Of a DNA stretch of 64,000 bases, positions 10,288-18,352 are shown in pieces (the first letter of the stretch is position 1; each line of letters opens with the position of its first letter). The stretch is from Pseudodesulfovibrio cashew (GTDB taxonomy: Bacteria; Desulfobacterota; Desulfovibrionia; Desulfovibrionales; Desulfovibrionaceae): assembly GCF_009762795.1 (NCBI RefSeq), contig NZ_CP046400.1, positions 845,501 to 909,500 on the forward strand, in the 5' to 3' direction. The position numbers and the translations under genes were made by a program. Below the pieces are notes generated by a model. The model worked only from the letters and a program-made list of their open reading frames with translations, ran no database searches and was not told the DNA's origin.

Positions 10288-11205
10288 TTATCGCGATGAA
10301 ATATTTTCCCCAGCGATATGGACACAGTCTCGTCCTGCCTCCTTACTGAGGTAAAGTTGCCTGTCTGCCCTGTCGACCACAGCCATGGCCAACTCTCCTT
10401 CCTTGGAAATTGCCCCTCCGAAAGAGGCCGTCACCGCTATCCTTGCATTTTCATAATCAACCCAGGATTCTGCAACAAGCATCCTGAGTCGCTCGGTCAC
10501 GACAACAAGACCGTCATGGGTAATGTTCGGGATCAGGATTACAAACTCTTCGCCGCCCCAGCGACAGGCCACGTCTAGAGGTCTGAGAACGGTTTTCAGA
10601 GTTTTTGCAACCATGGCAATGACCTGATCGCCAACACGATGGCCCCACCTGTCGTTGATTTCCTTGAAATGGTCGATGTCTGCGAACACAACCCCAAAGG
10701 GAACGCCGCTATCGCGCATGGACGAATCAAGCCTATCCAGAGTGATGTCTGCATATCGCCGATTCCCGATACCTGTGAGCTGGTCGGTGAGAACTTCTTT
10801 CCGAAGGCTTTCCATTTCTTTGATTATATCGAGATTCTTGCTGTTATCGGTAAAGACTTCCACTGCACCGACTATCTTGCCCGATTCATCACGCATGGGA
10901 GAGGTGCGCACGAAAATGGGCACCCTATGGCCGAATTTGTGGTGCATATACACGTGGGCTTCTCTCAAATCACCATCTTCCATCGTCGCAGCCAAAGGAC
11001 ATCCGTGAAGACAAAGCTGAACGCCCTCGTCATCTACATGACGAAGGATATTATCTGCGCAGCTTTTCCCAACGATCTCCTTGGCAGTGTATCCGCTGAG
11101 CCGCTCTGCCGCTTTGTTCCAAAAGGTAACCTGCTTCTCAAGGTTGACGAAATAGACACCGTCCGTAAGAGAATCAAGCAACTCTTTGTAAAATTCTTGG
11201 TTCAT
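10288..11205 (-). CDS. PAS-GGDEF diguanylate cyclase
   Basis: Makes cyclic di-GMP from two GTP. 305 residues from ATG at 11205, chosen because GGAGGTGTAT precedes it; an ATG 39 bp upstream lacks such a site. One PAS domain (about residues 5-125, starting LLDSLTDGVYFVN) with cysteines in HGCPL is followed by a short helix and a GGDEF domain. The active site is RWGGEEFV, and an inhibitory I-site RPLD lies five residues before it, so product feedback is expected. No membrane segment. Monocistronic, with an AT-rich upstream region of about 300 bp shared with the peroxiredoxin gene. Confidence 0.93.
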   Translation of the reverse strand: MNQEFYKELLDSLTDGVYFVNLEKQVTFWNKAAERLSGYTAKEIVGKSCADNILRHVDDEGVQLCLHGCPLAATMEDGDLREAHVYMHHKFGHRVPIFVRTSPMRDESGKIVGAVEVFTDNSKNLDIIKEMESLRKEVLTDQLTGIGNRRYADITLDRLDSSMRDSGVPFGVVFADIDHFKEINDRWGHRVGDQVIAMVAKTLKTVLRPLDVACRWGGEEFVILIPNITHDGLVVVTERLRMLVAESWVDYENARIAVTASFGGAISKEGELAMAVVDRADRQLYLSKEAGRDCVHIAGENISSR

Positions 11206-11469
11206 ATACACCTCCACATATTCATAATGTGCCTTTTGTTGCATTGAGGTGCAATGATATATTGCGCTTTCAATAAAATCATTGGAATTGCAGAATCAAA
11301 AAATAACACCATTAAGGTATACTTTGTCACAAGCTGGAATTATCTATTATTTATTCTATAGCAACAATAGAAACACTCTATAACTGTCTAAAAAAACATC
11401 GCCCTCATCCCCTTATTCTTCTTCCACCCCTTCCCAAAATTCATCTGCTCATGTAGTCAACTGATGAAC

Positions 11470-11484
11470 TGGGAATCATTCCCA
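11470..11484. promoter_or_regulatory. palindrome upstream of the peroxiredoxin gene
   Basis: TGGGAATCATTCCCA is a perfect 7-1-7 palindrome, 36 bp before the peroxiredoxin ATG, in a region otherwise AT-rich and promoter-like (a possible -35 TTGTCA at 11334). It could be an operator for a redox regulator; the protein is unknown. Confidence 0.4.
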
Positions 11485-11520
11485 CTAGCGCATCAGCAAC
11501 CATGACCAAAGGAGATTGTC

Positions 11521-12243
11521 ATGCCAGAAGAAACCAGTGTTTCCTGCGAGCGCCCCAAGAGCGTCGTAAGCGAAGCCCCTCCGGCGGAGGCCTCCCAGGC
11601 CGCGCCCAGACCCGTGGAACAGGGCCCCAGGGTCCGCATCGGCCAAAAGGCCCCCGACTTCACCGCTCCCGGCTTCATCAACGGCGGGTTCGGCGCAGTC
11701 AAATTGTCCGAGTACGTTGGCAAATGGGTGGTTCTGTGCTTTTATCCAGGTGATTTCACCTTTGTTTGAGCAACCGAAATCTCTGCGGTCGCAGAGAAGT
11801 ATGCCGAATTCGAAAAGCTCGACGTGCAGGTATTCTCCATGTCCACCGACTCCATGTTCGTCCACAAGATCTGGGTCGAGGAGGAGCTTTCGAAGATGAT
11901 CACCAAGGGCGCGGTGCCCTTCCCCATGCTGTCTGACGGCGGCGGCAACGTCGGCAAGCTGTACGGCGTGTACGACGGCGCGGCGGGCGTGGATGTCCGT
12001 GGCCGCTTCCTCATCGACCCGGACGGCGTGGTCCAGGCCTATGAGGTCCTGACCCCGCCGGTGGGCCGCAATGTGGCGGAAACCCTGCGCCAGATCCAGG
12101 CATTCCAGTTGGTGCGCGAATCCAAGGGAACCCAGGCAACTCCCTCGGGATGGAAACCGGGCAAGCCCGTGCTCCGCCCCGGCCCCGATCTTGTGGGCAA
12201 GGTCTGGAAGGAATGGAAGGTCCAGATGGCCTTCGACGACTAG
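11521..12243 (+). CDS. Selenocysteine-containing peroxiredoxin
   Basis: Reduces peroxides. The frame runs from ATG 11521 (SD AAAGGAGATTGTC) to TAG 12241 with a single in-frame TGA at 11767, codon 83. The context FTFV-U-ATE is the peroxiredoxin active site where the peroxidatic cysteine normally stands (FTFVCPTE), so TGA reads as selenocysteine. Both halves match the family: [13 protein letters not shown] and FYPGDF before it, the FSMSTDS and FPMLSDGGG segments and [15 protein letters not shown] after it. The usual resolving-Cys VCP motif is replaced by TPSGW, so it is probably of 1-Cys type. A 40-residue Ala/Pro-rich N-terminal extension is unusual. A pipeline that stops at TGA would give an 82-residue fragment and a 139-residue orphan. 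Confidence 0.93.
11767..11797 (+). promoter_or_regulatory. SECIS element for selenocysteine insertion (peroxiredoxin)
   Basis: Ten nucleotides after the TGA a 7-bp perfect stem TCTCTGC / GCAGAGA closes the tetraloop GGTC. Distance and loop (GGUC, with the G-U recognised by SelB) match the bacterial fdhF-type SECIS. Confidence 0.85.
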
Positions 12244-12250
12244 TTATTCA

Positions 12251-12276
12251 GGCTCCCCGGGCGGCCGGGGAGCCTT
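12251..12276 (+). terminator. hairpin after the peroxiredoxin gene
   Basis: GGCTCCCCGG / CCGGGGAGCC perfect 10-bp stem with a 4-nt loop, 8 bp after the stop. Only two T residues follow, so termination may be leaky into the DsrE-like gene. Confidence 0.65.
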
Positions 12277-12304
12277 CACCCCCAACTCTTCCAAGAGGTA
12301 CACC

Positions 12305-12646
12305 GTGTTCTGTCTGTATGTTTTCAATGGAGAATTGATGTGTTTCATCCATGTCCTGCTCAACGCCCTGGACATGAGGGAAAAGGGCAAGGAGGCCACC
12401 ATCGTCATCGAGGGCGCGGCGGTCAAGCTGGTCCAGGAACTGGAGCAGGAGAGCTGCCCCCTGCACGCGCTCTACGTCAAGGCCAAGGAGGCCGGACTCA
12501 TCGACGGCGTGTGCAAGGCGTGCTCGGCCAAGCTGGGAGCCCTCGACGCGGTCAAGGCGTCGGGCCTGCCGCTGCTCGACGATATGTCCGGCCATCCCTC
12601 CATGGCCGCCTACATGGACAGAGGGTATACGATCATCACCTTCTGA
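12305..12646 (+). CDS. DsrE-like family protein
   Basis: 113 residues starting with GTG at 12305 (AAGAGGTACACC upstream). The sequence begins VFCLYVFNGELMCFIHVLLNALDM, followed by EATIVIEGAAVKLV and a CKACSAKLGA cysteine pair; this is the small cytoplasmic DsrE/F-like fold seen widely in sulfate reducers. In characterised relatives the cysteine relays sulfur, but a catalytic role is not proven for this subgroup. It follows the selenoprotein gene by 61 bp and may be read through into from it; its own terminator follows. Confidence 0.8.
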   Translation: MFCLYVFNGELMCFIHVLLNALDMREKGKEATIVIEGAAVKLVQELEQESCPLHALYVKAKEAGLIDGVCKACSAKLGALDAVKASGLPLLDDMSGHPSMAAYMDRGYTIITF

Positions 12647-12666
12647 TTCCGTTAAATGCCAGGAAA

Positions 12667-12702
12667 AACAGCCCGGTGGAGACTCCTCCGGGCTGTTTTT
12701 CG
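12667..12702 (+). terminator. intrinsic terminator of the DsrE-like gene
   Basis: AACAGCCCGG / CCGGGCTGTT stem followed by TTTTTCG, 20 bp after the stop. Confidence 0.92.
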
Positions 12703-12794
12703 TTATTATTCCAACCCCCGTGAAATGAACATGGTAAAGCGGCCCGCCAGGGGAACGGTGCCTACCTGCCAGGCAGACCAGGGCTATCAGCAAA

Positions 12795-12830
12795 ACAAAG
12801 ACGGCAGCAGGTGCGCCGCCGTTTTTTCGG
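12795..12830 (-). terminator. intrinsic terminator of the minus-strand DsrE gene
   Basis: Stem ACGGCGGC / GCTGCCGT (one G-T pair) with a 6-nt loop. T-rich tracts flank it on both strands (TTTGTTTTG on the minus strand, TTTTTT on the plus strand), so it may work in both directions between the convergent DsrE-type genes. Confidence 0.7.
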
Positions 12831-12842
12831 ACCGCCGGAATC

Positions 12843-13196
12843 CTAGAAAGAAAAGACCTTGGCCTCCTCGGCCAGATCGATGAGAACCATGCCGGTGCTG
12901 ATCTCGAATCCCGCGGGAAGGTCGTCCTCGCCGAGCATGCGGGTGGCCGCGCACGGCTTGCAGACCAGGATTTTGCCCTTCTCCTGGATTGTCTGGAGAT
13001 ACGGCAGCATTTCGTCGCCGGTGGGACACTTGATCCGCTCGGTCAACCCGAGGTTGGCGAAATACACGGCATCGTCTACCAGGAAGACGGTCACATCGTG
13101 CCCTTTTTCGGCGGCGATCTTGGCAAACTGGAAACAGCGCACGGCGCGGGTGGGATCTTCGGGGCCACGGGACAGGACGAACAGGAACTTGCTCAT
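12843..13196 (-). CDS. DsrE family protein
   Basis: 117 residues. MSKFLFVLSRGPEDPTRAVRCFQFA, VTVFLVDDAVYFAN and the CKPCAATRM cysteine pair are typical DsrE-superfamily features (sulfur relay fold, small cytoplasmic oligomer). Start ATG at 13196 follows GGAGTGACCC. It is convergent with the other DsrE-like gene; the two share only the general fold and a C-K-x-C motif. The sulfur-relay role is family knowledge, not shown here. Confidence 0.88.
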   Translation of the reverse strand: MSKFLFVLSRGPEDPTRAVRCFQFAKIAAEKGHDVTVFLVDDAVYFANLGLTERIKCPTGDEMLPYLQTIQEKGKILVCKPCAATRMLGEDDLPAGFEISTGMVLIDLAEEAKVFSF

Positions 13197-13685
13197 GGGT
13201 CACTCCACAAATTTCATATGAATATCTTTACGGGCATTCAGACAATGTCGGTTGTATAGCCCCGCCGCCATTTTTCAGCAAGGGGCTACGGCACCCTTTC
13301 ACTCCGCTGAGAACAGGCATGATTGCAGCGTTGCTGTGAAAAGTTCAGGCCCTCGCGTACTTATGTTACACGAGAGTCTGAACTTTTTGCTTCACGCTTA
13401 TGAACCTCTCCCGACAGCCTTCCGAAATGGACTTTGCCAACACTCTTTCTGGCGAAGCGTTCCTTCCCCCCTGTCGTTCACGGTGCGAGCGGTGGACAAA
13501 ACCCACTTTTTTGCATACACGATTCTCACTTTTTTGAGAAAAACAGGGGAAAATTCGAAAAAATCAACAATTTTTGTCGTTTTTTCTTATTTCTCCTGAG
13601 GGCGACGCGGAATCTTTTCCATTGCGCCCGTATTCATTTCCGCTGCCGGGCGGAACGGACTTTCAAACCACACAGGTGAAGCATA
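13197..13685. other. long divergent intergenic region
   Basis: 489 bp between the minus-strand DsrE gene and the NSS transporter. The half next to the transporter (13490-13620) is AT-rich and probably holds its promoter. The only strong structure is the hairpin at 13338-13388. No convincing protein-coding frame. Confidence 0.6.
13338..13388 (+). terminator. orphan terminator-like hairpin
   Basis: AAAAGTTCAG (13339-13348) pairs perfectly with CTGAACTTTT, and CTCG/CGAG and GTA/TAC extend the stem with small interruptions to about 20 bp around a 7-nt loop; TTTTT ends it on the plus strand. No gene reads into it from either side, so it may end a small RNA. Confidence 0.65.
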
Positions 13686-15170
13686 ATGGCTCAACGAGAA
13701 CAATGGGGCTCACGCACGGGCTTCGTCCTGGCCGCGGTCGGCTCCGCCATCGGGCTGGGAAATATCTGGCGTTTTCCCTACATGGCCTACGAGAACGGCG
13801 GCGGCGCCTTCCTCATTCCCTACATCTTTGCCCTGCTCACCGCAGGCATCCCCTTCATGATCCTCGAGTTCGGCATGGGGCACAAATACAGGGGCTCCGC
13901 GCCCAAGGTGTTCCGGCGTCTCGGCTCCGGCCGGGAGTTTCTCGGCTGGATGCAGGTGGTGGTGGCCCTGGTCATCTCCATCTATTACGTGGCTGTCATC
14001 GGCTGGACCATCAACTATACCGGGTTCGCGCTGAACCAGGCCTGGGGCTCCGATCCCAAGGCCTTCTTCTTCGGCGACTACCTTGGCCTGACCGGCTCTC
14101 CATTCGAGCTGGGCGGCATCCGCTGGTCCATCCTCGGGGCCTGCACCCTGGCCTGGGGCGTCACCTGGCTGGCCATCACCTCGGGCGTGCGCAAGGGCAT
14201 CGAGCGCGCCTGCAAGATTCTCATCCCGACCCTGTTCCTGCTGGTGCTGGTGCTCATCGCCCGCGTGGTCACCCTGCCCGGAGCCATGACCGGCCTCGAC
14301 TTCCTGTTCAGGCCCGACTTCTCCAAGCTGACCGACTTCACGGTCTGGGCCGACGCCTACGGTCAGATCTTCTTCTCCCTGTCCATCGGATTCTCCATCA
14401 TGCTCGCCTACTCCAGCTATCTGCCCAAGGACGCGGACATCAACAACAACGCGGCCATGACCGTGTTCATCAACTGCGGATTCTCCCTGCTGGCGGGCGT
14501 CATGATCTTCTCGGTGCTCGGCAACATGGCCCACGCCACGGGCCAGGCCGTCTCCGACGTGGCCGGAGCCGGTGTAGGCCTCGCCTTCATCACCATCCCG
14601 GCGGCCATCAACACCATGCCGGCCCCGGTCTTCGTGGGGACCCTCTTCTTCCTCTGCCTGACCATGGCGGGGGTCAGCTCCCACATCTCCATCGTGGAGG
14701 CGGTCAGCTCGTCGTTCATCGACAAGTTCGGCATCAGCCGAAAGCGGACCGCCACCCTGGTCTGCGGCTTCGGCTTCCTCGCCACGGTGATATTCACCAC
14801 CGGCGGCGGGTTGCTCATCCTCGACATCGTGGACCACTTCATCAACAACCTCTGCATCCTGGGCCTCGCCCTGGCCGAAATCCTCCTGATGAGCTGGATT
14901 GTGGGACTGGAAGACATCCAAAAGCACGTGAACGCCTCCTCGGACTTTTCCGTGGGCAACGCGTGGAAGCTCTGCCTCAAGCTCGTGACCGTGGGCGTGC
15001 TCGGCTACTCCTTCGTCATGAATGTGGTCACGGACCTCGGCAAGCCCTACGGCGATTACGCGACCACCGACCTGGTCACCCTTGGCTGGTCCCTGCTGCC
15101 CGTGGCCTTTGTCCTTTCCCTCGCTCTGAACAAGCGGCAGGCCGCCTACGGCTTCGCGCAAAACGATTAA
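13686..15170 (+). CDS. NSS-family sodium:amino-acid symporter
   Basis: 494 residues, many hydrophobic spans fitting the LeuT fold of the neurotransmitter:sodium symporter family. The first helix GFVLAAVGSAIGLGNIWRFPY is the unwound sodium/substrate-binding TM1; TM6 shows FFSLSIGFSIMLAYSSYL. The next gene is a MetS-type small subunit, which suggests a two-component MetPS-like importer of methionine/alanine or a similar neutral amino acid (the characterised pair is from Corynebacterium). Start ATG at 13686 follows ACAGGTGAAGCATA, a modest ribosome site. Confidence 0.94.
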   Translation: MAQREQWGSRTGFVLAAVGSAIGLGNIWRFPYMAYENGGGAFLIPYIFALLTAGIPFMILEFGMGHKYRGSAPKVFRRLGSGREFLGWMQVVVALVISIYYVAVIGWTINYTGFALNQAWGSDPKAFFFGDYLGLTGSPFELGGIRWSILGACTLAWGVTWLAITSGVRKGIERACKILIPTLFLLVLVLIARVVTLPGAMTGLDFLFRPDFSKLTDFTVWADAYGQIFFSLSIGFSIMLAYSSYLPKDADINNNAAMTVFINCGFSLLAGVMIFSVLGNMAHATGQAVSDVAGAGVGLAFITIPAAINTMPAPVFVGTLFFLCLTMAGVSSHISIVEAVSSSFIDKFGISRKRTATLVCGFGFLATVIFTTGGGLLILDIVDHFINNLCILGLALAEILLMSWIVGLEDIQKHVNASSDFSVGNAWKLCLKLVTVGVLGYSFVMNVVTDLGKPYGDYATTDLVTLGWSLLPVAFVLSLALNKRQAAYGFAQND

Positions 15171-15180
15171 GGAGGCACCC

Positions 15181-15282
15181 ATGACCACTTCCGCCATCGT
15201 CATGATGATTCTCGGACTCGGCGTAACCTGGGGCGGCGCGGCGTTCTGCATTCGCCTGGCCATCAGAAAACAGCGCGGATAG
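15181..15282 (+). CDS. metS: MetS-family NSS transporter small subunit
   Basis: 33 residues: MTTSAIVMMILGLGVTWGG followed by AAFCIRLAIRKQRG. One membrane helix with a short basic C-terminal tail, the standard MetS pattern. TAAGGAGG overlaps the end of the transporter gene, leaving 10 bp between stop and start, so it is translated from the same mRNA. In the MetPS system the small subunit is needed for transport activity. Easily missed because of its size. Confidence 0.9.
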   Translation: MTTSAIVMMILGLGVTWGGAAFCIRLAIRKQRG

Positions 15283-15303
15283 CGCTCTCGCACCCACAAA
15301 AAA

Positions 15304-15343
15304 CAAGGGCGTTGTCCATGAGGACAGCGCCCTTTTCCTTTTG
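15304..15343 (+). terminator. intrinsic terminator of the NSS operon
   Basis: AAGGGCG-TTGTCC / GGACA-GCGCCCTT stem with an ATGA loop followed by TTCCTTTTG. Confidence 0.9.
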
Positions 15344-15375
15344 TAACAGCCAGGAGCGTCTCCTGGCCCGCCCGA

Positions 15376-16017
15376 TCAGATGAAGCAGTACATGACCACA
15401 AAGTGGCAGGCGGAGCCGCCAATGACGAAGAGGTGGAAGATCTCATGGAAGCCGAAACGCCTGGGCAGGGGATCGGGCCACTTGAAGGCGTAGATGACCG
15501 CGCCCAGGGAGTAGACCACGCCTCCGGCCACCAGCCAGACCAGGGCAGGGACGGACAGGGCGAGGCAGAGGGGGTAGATTCCGACCAGCACCAGCCAGCC
15601 CATGGCCAGGTACACGGCGGTGGAAAGCCAGCGCGGCGCGTGCAGCCAGAAGACCTTCATGCCGATGCCCGCCAGAGCCAGCCCCCAGACGACCCCGAAC
15701 AGGGACCACCCCCACGGACCGCGCAGGGGGATAAGGCAGATGGGCGTGTAGGTGGCCGCGATGTAGAAGAAGATCATGGAGTGATCCACGCGCCGCAGCA
15801 GGCGGACCCCCCGCTCGGACACGGGCAGCCAGTGGTACAGGGTGGACGCGGTGTAGAGCAGGATCATGGCCCCGCCGAAAATGGAGAAGGTCACGATGTG
15901 CCAGGGCATGGCCGGACTCACCGCGCGCAGGACGAGAAAGATCGTGGCAAAAACTGCCAGGACCGCACCGATGAGGTGGGTCAGGCCGCTGAGGGGATCG
16001 CGCAGACCAAAAACCAT
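15376..16017 (-). CDS. Hemolysin III family (PAQR-like) membrane protein
   Basis: 213 residues, about seven membrane spans. SGLTHLIGAVLAV, LLYTASTLYHWLP, RRVDHSMIFFYIAATYTPICL and the C-terminal FGFHEIFHLFVIGGSACHFVVM are the conserved HlyIII/PAQR motifs, with the His and Asp residues thought to hold zinc. Start ATG at 16017 follows AAGGGAGTTTCTC; a longer upstream frame has no ribosome site. Bacterial members are poorly understood, and hemolysis is not implied. Confidence 0.93.
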   Translation of the reverse strand: MVFGLRDPLSGLTHLIGAVLAVFATIFLVLRAVSPAMPWHIVTFSIFGGAMILLYTASTLYHWLPVSERGVRLLRRVDHSMIFFYIAATYTPICLIPLRGPWGWSLFGVVWGLALAGIGMKVFWLHAPRWLSTAVYLAMGWLVLVGIYPLCLALSVPALVWLVAGGVVYSLGAVIYAFKWPDPLPRRFGFHEIFHLFVIGGSACHFVVMYCFI

Positions 16018-16148
16018 GAGAAACTCCCTTGTTGGAATGCCGCAGGTACAGAGCATACACGGAATCGCCGGATCAAACAAGCGTTTGAACATCAGCCCGC
16101 TGAAGGGATACGCAGGAAGTGACGGTAAAAGGACCGGGCAAAATGGCC

Positions 16149-16172
16149 CGGACGGCGCGCAGCCGCGCCGTC
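16149..16172 (-). terminator. hairpin after the Rrf2 gene
   Basis: Minus strand: GGACGGCGCG / CGCGCCGTCC perfect 10-bp stem with a 4-nt loop; the downstream sequence GGGCCATTTTGC has only a short T run. Confidence 0.6.
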
Positions 16173-16190
16173 CGGACGTATCGTAAACAG

Positions 16191-16637
16191 CTAGTCCATA
16201 AGCATGGGGATGGAGTCCGAAGTACGGCACTCCTCCGCATCCGCCAGCATATCTGCCAGGGTGAAGGTATTCAGCCGGTCGTACATGGCATCGGCGGCCT
16301 CCAGCCAGAGCCGCCGGGTGAGGCAGACGTCCAGGCGGGAGCACTGGTCGCTCTCGCTCCGGCACTCCACCAGGGAATCATCTCCCTCCAGGACCCGGAC
16401 CATGTCGCCCATGCGGATCTCGGAAGGCGGAACGGCCAGGGCGTGTCCGCCCCGGGGTCCGCGCTTGCTGCGGATGTATCCCGCCTGCTTGAGCTTGCGT
16501 ATCAATTTTTCCAGGTACTTGACCGAGACCCCCTGGCGGTCGGCGATGTCCTGGATGCGAACCAGGCCCTCACCGCTGTGTTGGGCGATATCGACGGCCA
16601 TCCTGGTGCCGTATCGGCTTCTCGTCGTCAGTCGCAT
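16191..16637 (-). CDS. Rrf2-family transcriptional regulator
   Basis: 148 residues. N-terminal winged helix MRLTTRSRYGTRMAVDIA with the recognition helix SVKYLEKLIRKLKQAGYIRSKRGPRGGHAL. Three cysteines, CRSESDQCSRLDVC, lie where IscR-type members bind an iron-sulfur cluster, so a redox or Fe-S signal is plausible. Start ATG at 16637 follows AGAGGAG. The flanking 350 bp upstream has no gene; it may regulate itself or genes outside the immediate neighbourhood. No iron-sulfur assembly genes are adjacent, so an IscR role is not supported. Confidence 0.92.
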   Translation of the reverse strand: MRLTTRSRYGTRMAVDIAQHSGEGLVRIQDIADRQGVSVKYLEKLIRKLKQAGYIRSKRGPRGGHALAVPPSEIRMGDMVRVLEGDDSLVECRSESDQCSRLDVCLTRRLWLEAADAMYDRLNTFTLADMLADAEECRTSDSIPMLMD

Positions 16638-16986
16638 CTCCTCTCCGATGGTAATCGTTCAAAGAAAAAAACGCCTCTTGAGCCGGAACCCGCCACATAA
16701 TCCGCCCTCGACAGGCTCAGCACCACCACTCCGGGATACGTTCCCGGGCCTTCCACCGTCACGCAGGTTCATGGCACGGAGCATCTCGCTCCCACCGGAT
16801 GAACCGGGAAGCCGGACAGTCCAGCCCGCCCCAAAAACAGGGAACCCCCGTAAAACGGTAGGAAAACGACACTGCCGTTTCTCCGCCGCACCGGGAGTCT
16901 TGACGGGAAGCCCTGCCACAACTCCTTAAATAGACTAATCCTTTTCCATTCATGAAAAACGATTCGTTTGGGAGGGAAATTAGCAC
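16638..16986. other. intergenic stretch without a gene
   Basis: Between the Rrf2 start and the terminator of the NikL-like gene. Short open frames only, no ribosome sites, no strong hairpins. The part next to the Rrf2 gene should hold its promoter. Confidence 0.55.
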
Positions 16987-17016
16987 AAAAAAAAGGCCGC
17001 GACAACTGACGCGGCC
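16987..17016 (-). terminator. intrinsic terminator of the cbiM operon
   Basis: Minus strand GGCCGCG / CGCGGCC stem, 8-nt loop, then eight T residues, about 30 bp after the stop codon. Confidence 0.93.
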
Positions 17017-17047
17017 AAAAAGAAAAAATGGATGATTCCGGTCTGAA

Positions 17048-17650
17048 TTAGCTGGATTTCCGGCTCTTCATATATGCGGCAACGCCGAACAGGCCGAAGA
17101 TATAGCCGATGCCCGCCATGATGTCCGAGACAGTGGGACCGCTCTGATTCATGTCGGCCAGCATGCGCTTGACCGGAGCCAGTTCCTTGCGCACCACGGC
17201 CTCGACCTCGGCCACGCCGACCCCGCCGGACATCGGAGCCGCCACCTTGGCCGGGGCCGCCTCGACCGGCTCGGCCGCTTCAATCGCGGAAGGGGCCGCG
17301 TCCGCGCTGCCGTACTCGGCATACTTCACGGTCCACTCGGTCTGGTGGCCCTCTCCGGCCTTGAGCCGCAGGAGCAGGTCCATGTGCCCTTCCCTGGCCT
17401 TGGCCGGAATGGGGAACGCAAAGAGGCCGTCCTTGTCGGTCGTGCCGGTCAGAAGCACCTGGCCGGTGGCCGCGTCCAGCACCTCGACGGTACCGCCCTG
17501 GACCCGCTTGGTGCGACTGTACCCGGAGTCCGAAACCACGGTGTCTCCGTCAACGTAAGCAAAGATATTGACCTTGTGGGCGTGGGAGGCTGCGGCCAGC
17601 ACCAGGGTCGCGGCCAGGGCCAGACAAGTTGCGAGAATGAGTCGTTGCAT
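17048..17650 (-). CDS. NikL-like periplasmic protein of a nickel/cobalt uptake system
   Basis: 200 residues. Signal peptide (MQRLILATCLALAATLVLA, cleavage near SHA), then HKVNIFAYVDGDTVV and a beta-sandwich carboxypeptidase-regulatory-like domain (VEVLDAATGQVLLTGTTDKDGLFAF). A linker rich in Ala/Pro/Glu follows, and a C-terminal membrane helix (IMAGIGYIFGLFGVAAYM) ends in a basic tail. This architecture matches the accessory NikL component of ECF-type nickel transporters. It begins 14 bp after cbiM and is followed by a terminator, so the operon has only two genes. Metal specificity cannot be read from sequence. Confidence 0.75.
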   Translation of the reverse strand: MQRLILATCLALAATLVLAAASHAHKVNIFAYVDGDTVVSDSGYSRTKRVQGGTVEVLDAATGQVLLTGTTDKDGLFAFPIPAKAREGHMDLLLRLKAGEGHQTEWTVKYAEYGSADAAPSAIEAAEPVEAAPAKVAAPMSGGVGVAEVEAVVRKELAPVKRMLADMNQSGPTVSDIMAGIGYIFGLFGVAAYMKSRKSS

Positions 17651-17664
17651 GAGGAGTCCTTGCG

Positions 17665-18270
17665 TCAGTTGGAGGATACGGCCACGGTTTCCGGCTTGAC
17701 CCGGGCCAGGAACGTATAGGCGAAACCGGTGATCACGCCTTCCACGACCATGATGGGCAGGTGCGCGGCCAACAGGGCCTGGGCCGCGCCTATGAACGCG
17801 TCGCCGGACAGGGCCAAGGAGCCGGCAGTGAGCAGCGCGCTGAAGAGCATGGCGCAGAATCCGCAGGCAAAGGCGGCGGCGAAACGGCTACCGGTCCCCC
17901 GGCTCAGCAGGGGCCTGAACACGAAATGGCAGAGCACGGCGGGCGCGGCCATGTTGAAGCAGTTGACCCCGAGCACGGTCAGACCGCCGTACTGGAACAA
18001 AACCGCCTGCAACACCAGCCCCACCAGGATGGAGGGAAACGCGGCCCAGCCCAGAATGACCCCGAGCAGACCGTTGAGGATCAGGTGCGCGTTGGACACG
18101 CCGATGGGCACATGCACCAGCGAAGCCACGAAAAACGCCGCCGACAGGATGGCCACGGTCATGATCCGGTCATAATCGATCTTTTTCAGCCCGATGGCAG
18201 TGCCGGTCACGGTCAAGGCCGCCCCGGCCAGCAACACCGGCCCGGACAACACTCCTTCCGAAATATGCAT
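17665..18270 (-). CDS. cbiM: CbiM/NikM-type metal-binding S component
   Basis: 201 residues, six or seven membrane spans. It begins MHISEGVLSGP; in this family the N-terminal amine and His2 coordinate Co(II) or Ni(II), so the ATG at 18270 is fixed. GVSNAHLILNGLLGVILGW is a second conserved segment contributing another histidine. Energy-coupling CbiQ/CbiO or NikQ/NikO genes are absent from the operon and from the window. The downstream partner is NikL-like, which favours nickel. Upstream lies a 39-bp palindrome likely to be an operator. Confidence 0.92.
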   Translation of the reverse strand: MHISEGVLSGPVLLAGAALTVTGTAIGLKKIDYDRIMTVAILSAAFFVASLVHVPIGVSNAHLILNGLLGVILGWAAFPSILVGLVLQAVLFQYGGLTVLGVNCFNMAAPAVLCHFVFRPLLSRGTGSRFAAAFACGFCAMLFSALLTAGSLALSGDAFIGAAQALLAAHLPIMVVEGVITGFAYTFLARVKPETVAVSSN

Positions 18271-18352
18271 GAGCCCTTCCCCTCGCTGGTTCGGCCATCA
18301 TCCGGCAACTCGCACGGATTAAGACCGAATTCGTGTGAACAAATTGGAATCC

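Noticed and set aside
11521-11769. Peroxiredoxin as a pseudogene with a premature stop
   Set aside because: The stop is TGA exactly at the catalytic position, there is a SECIS-like hairpin, and the sequence after it is fully conserved in the same frame, so selenocysteine is the better reading.
16191-16637. Naming the Rrf2 regulator IscR
   Set aside because: Three cysteines fit a cluster, but there are no isc/suf genes nearby and the cysteine spacing cannot separate IscR from other Rrf2 regulators.
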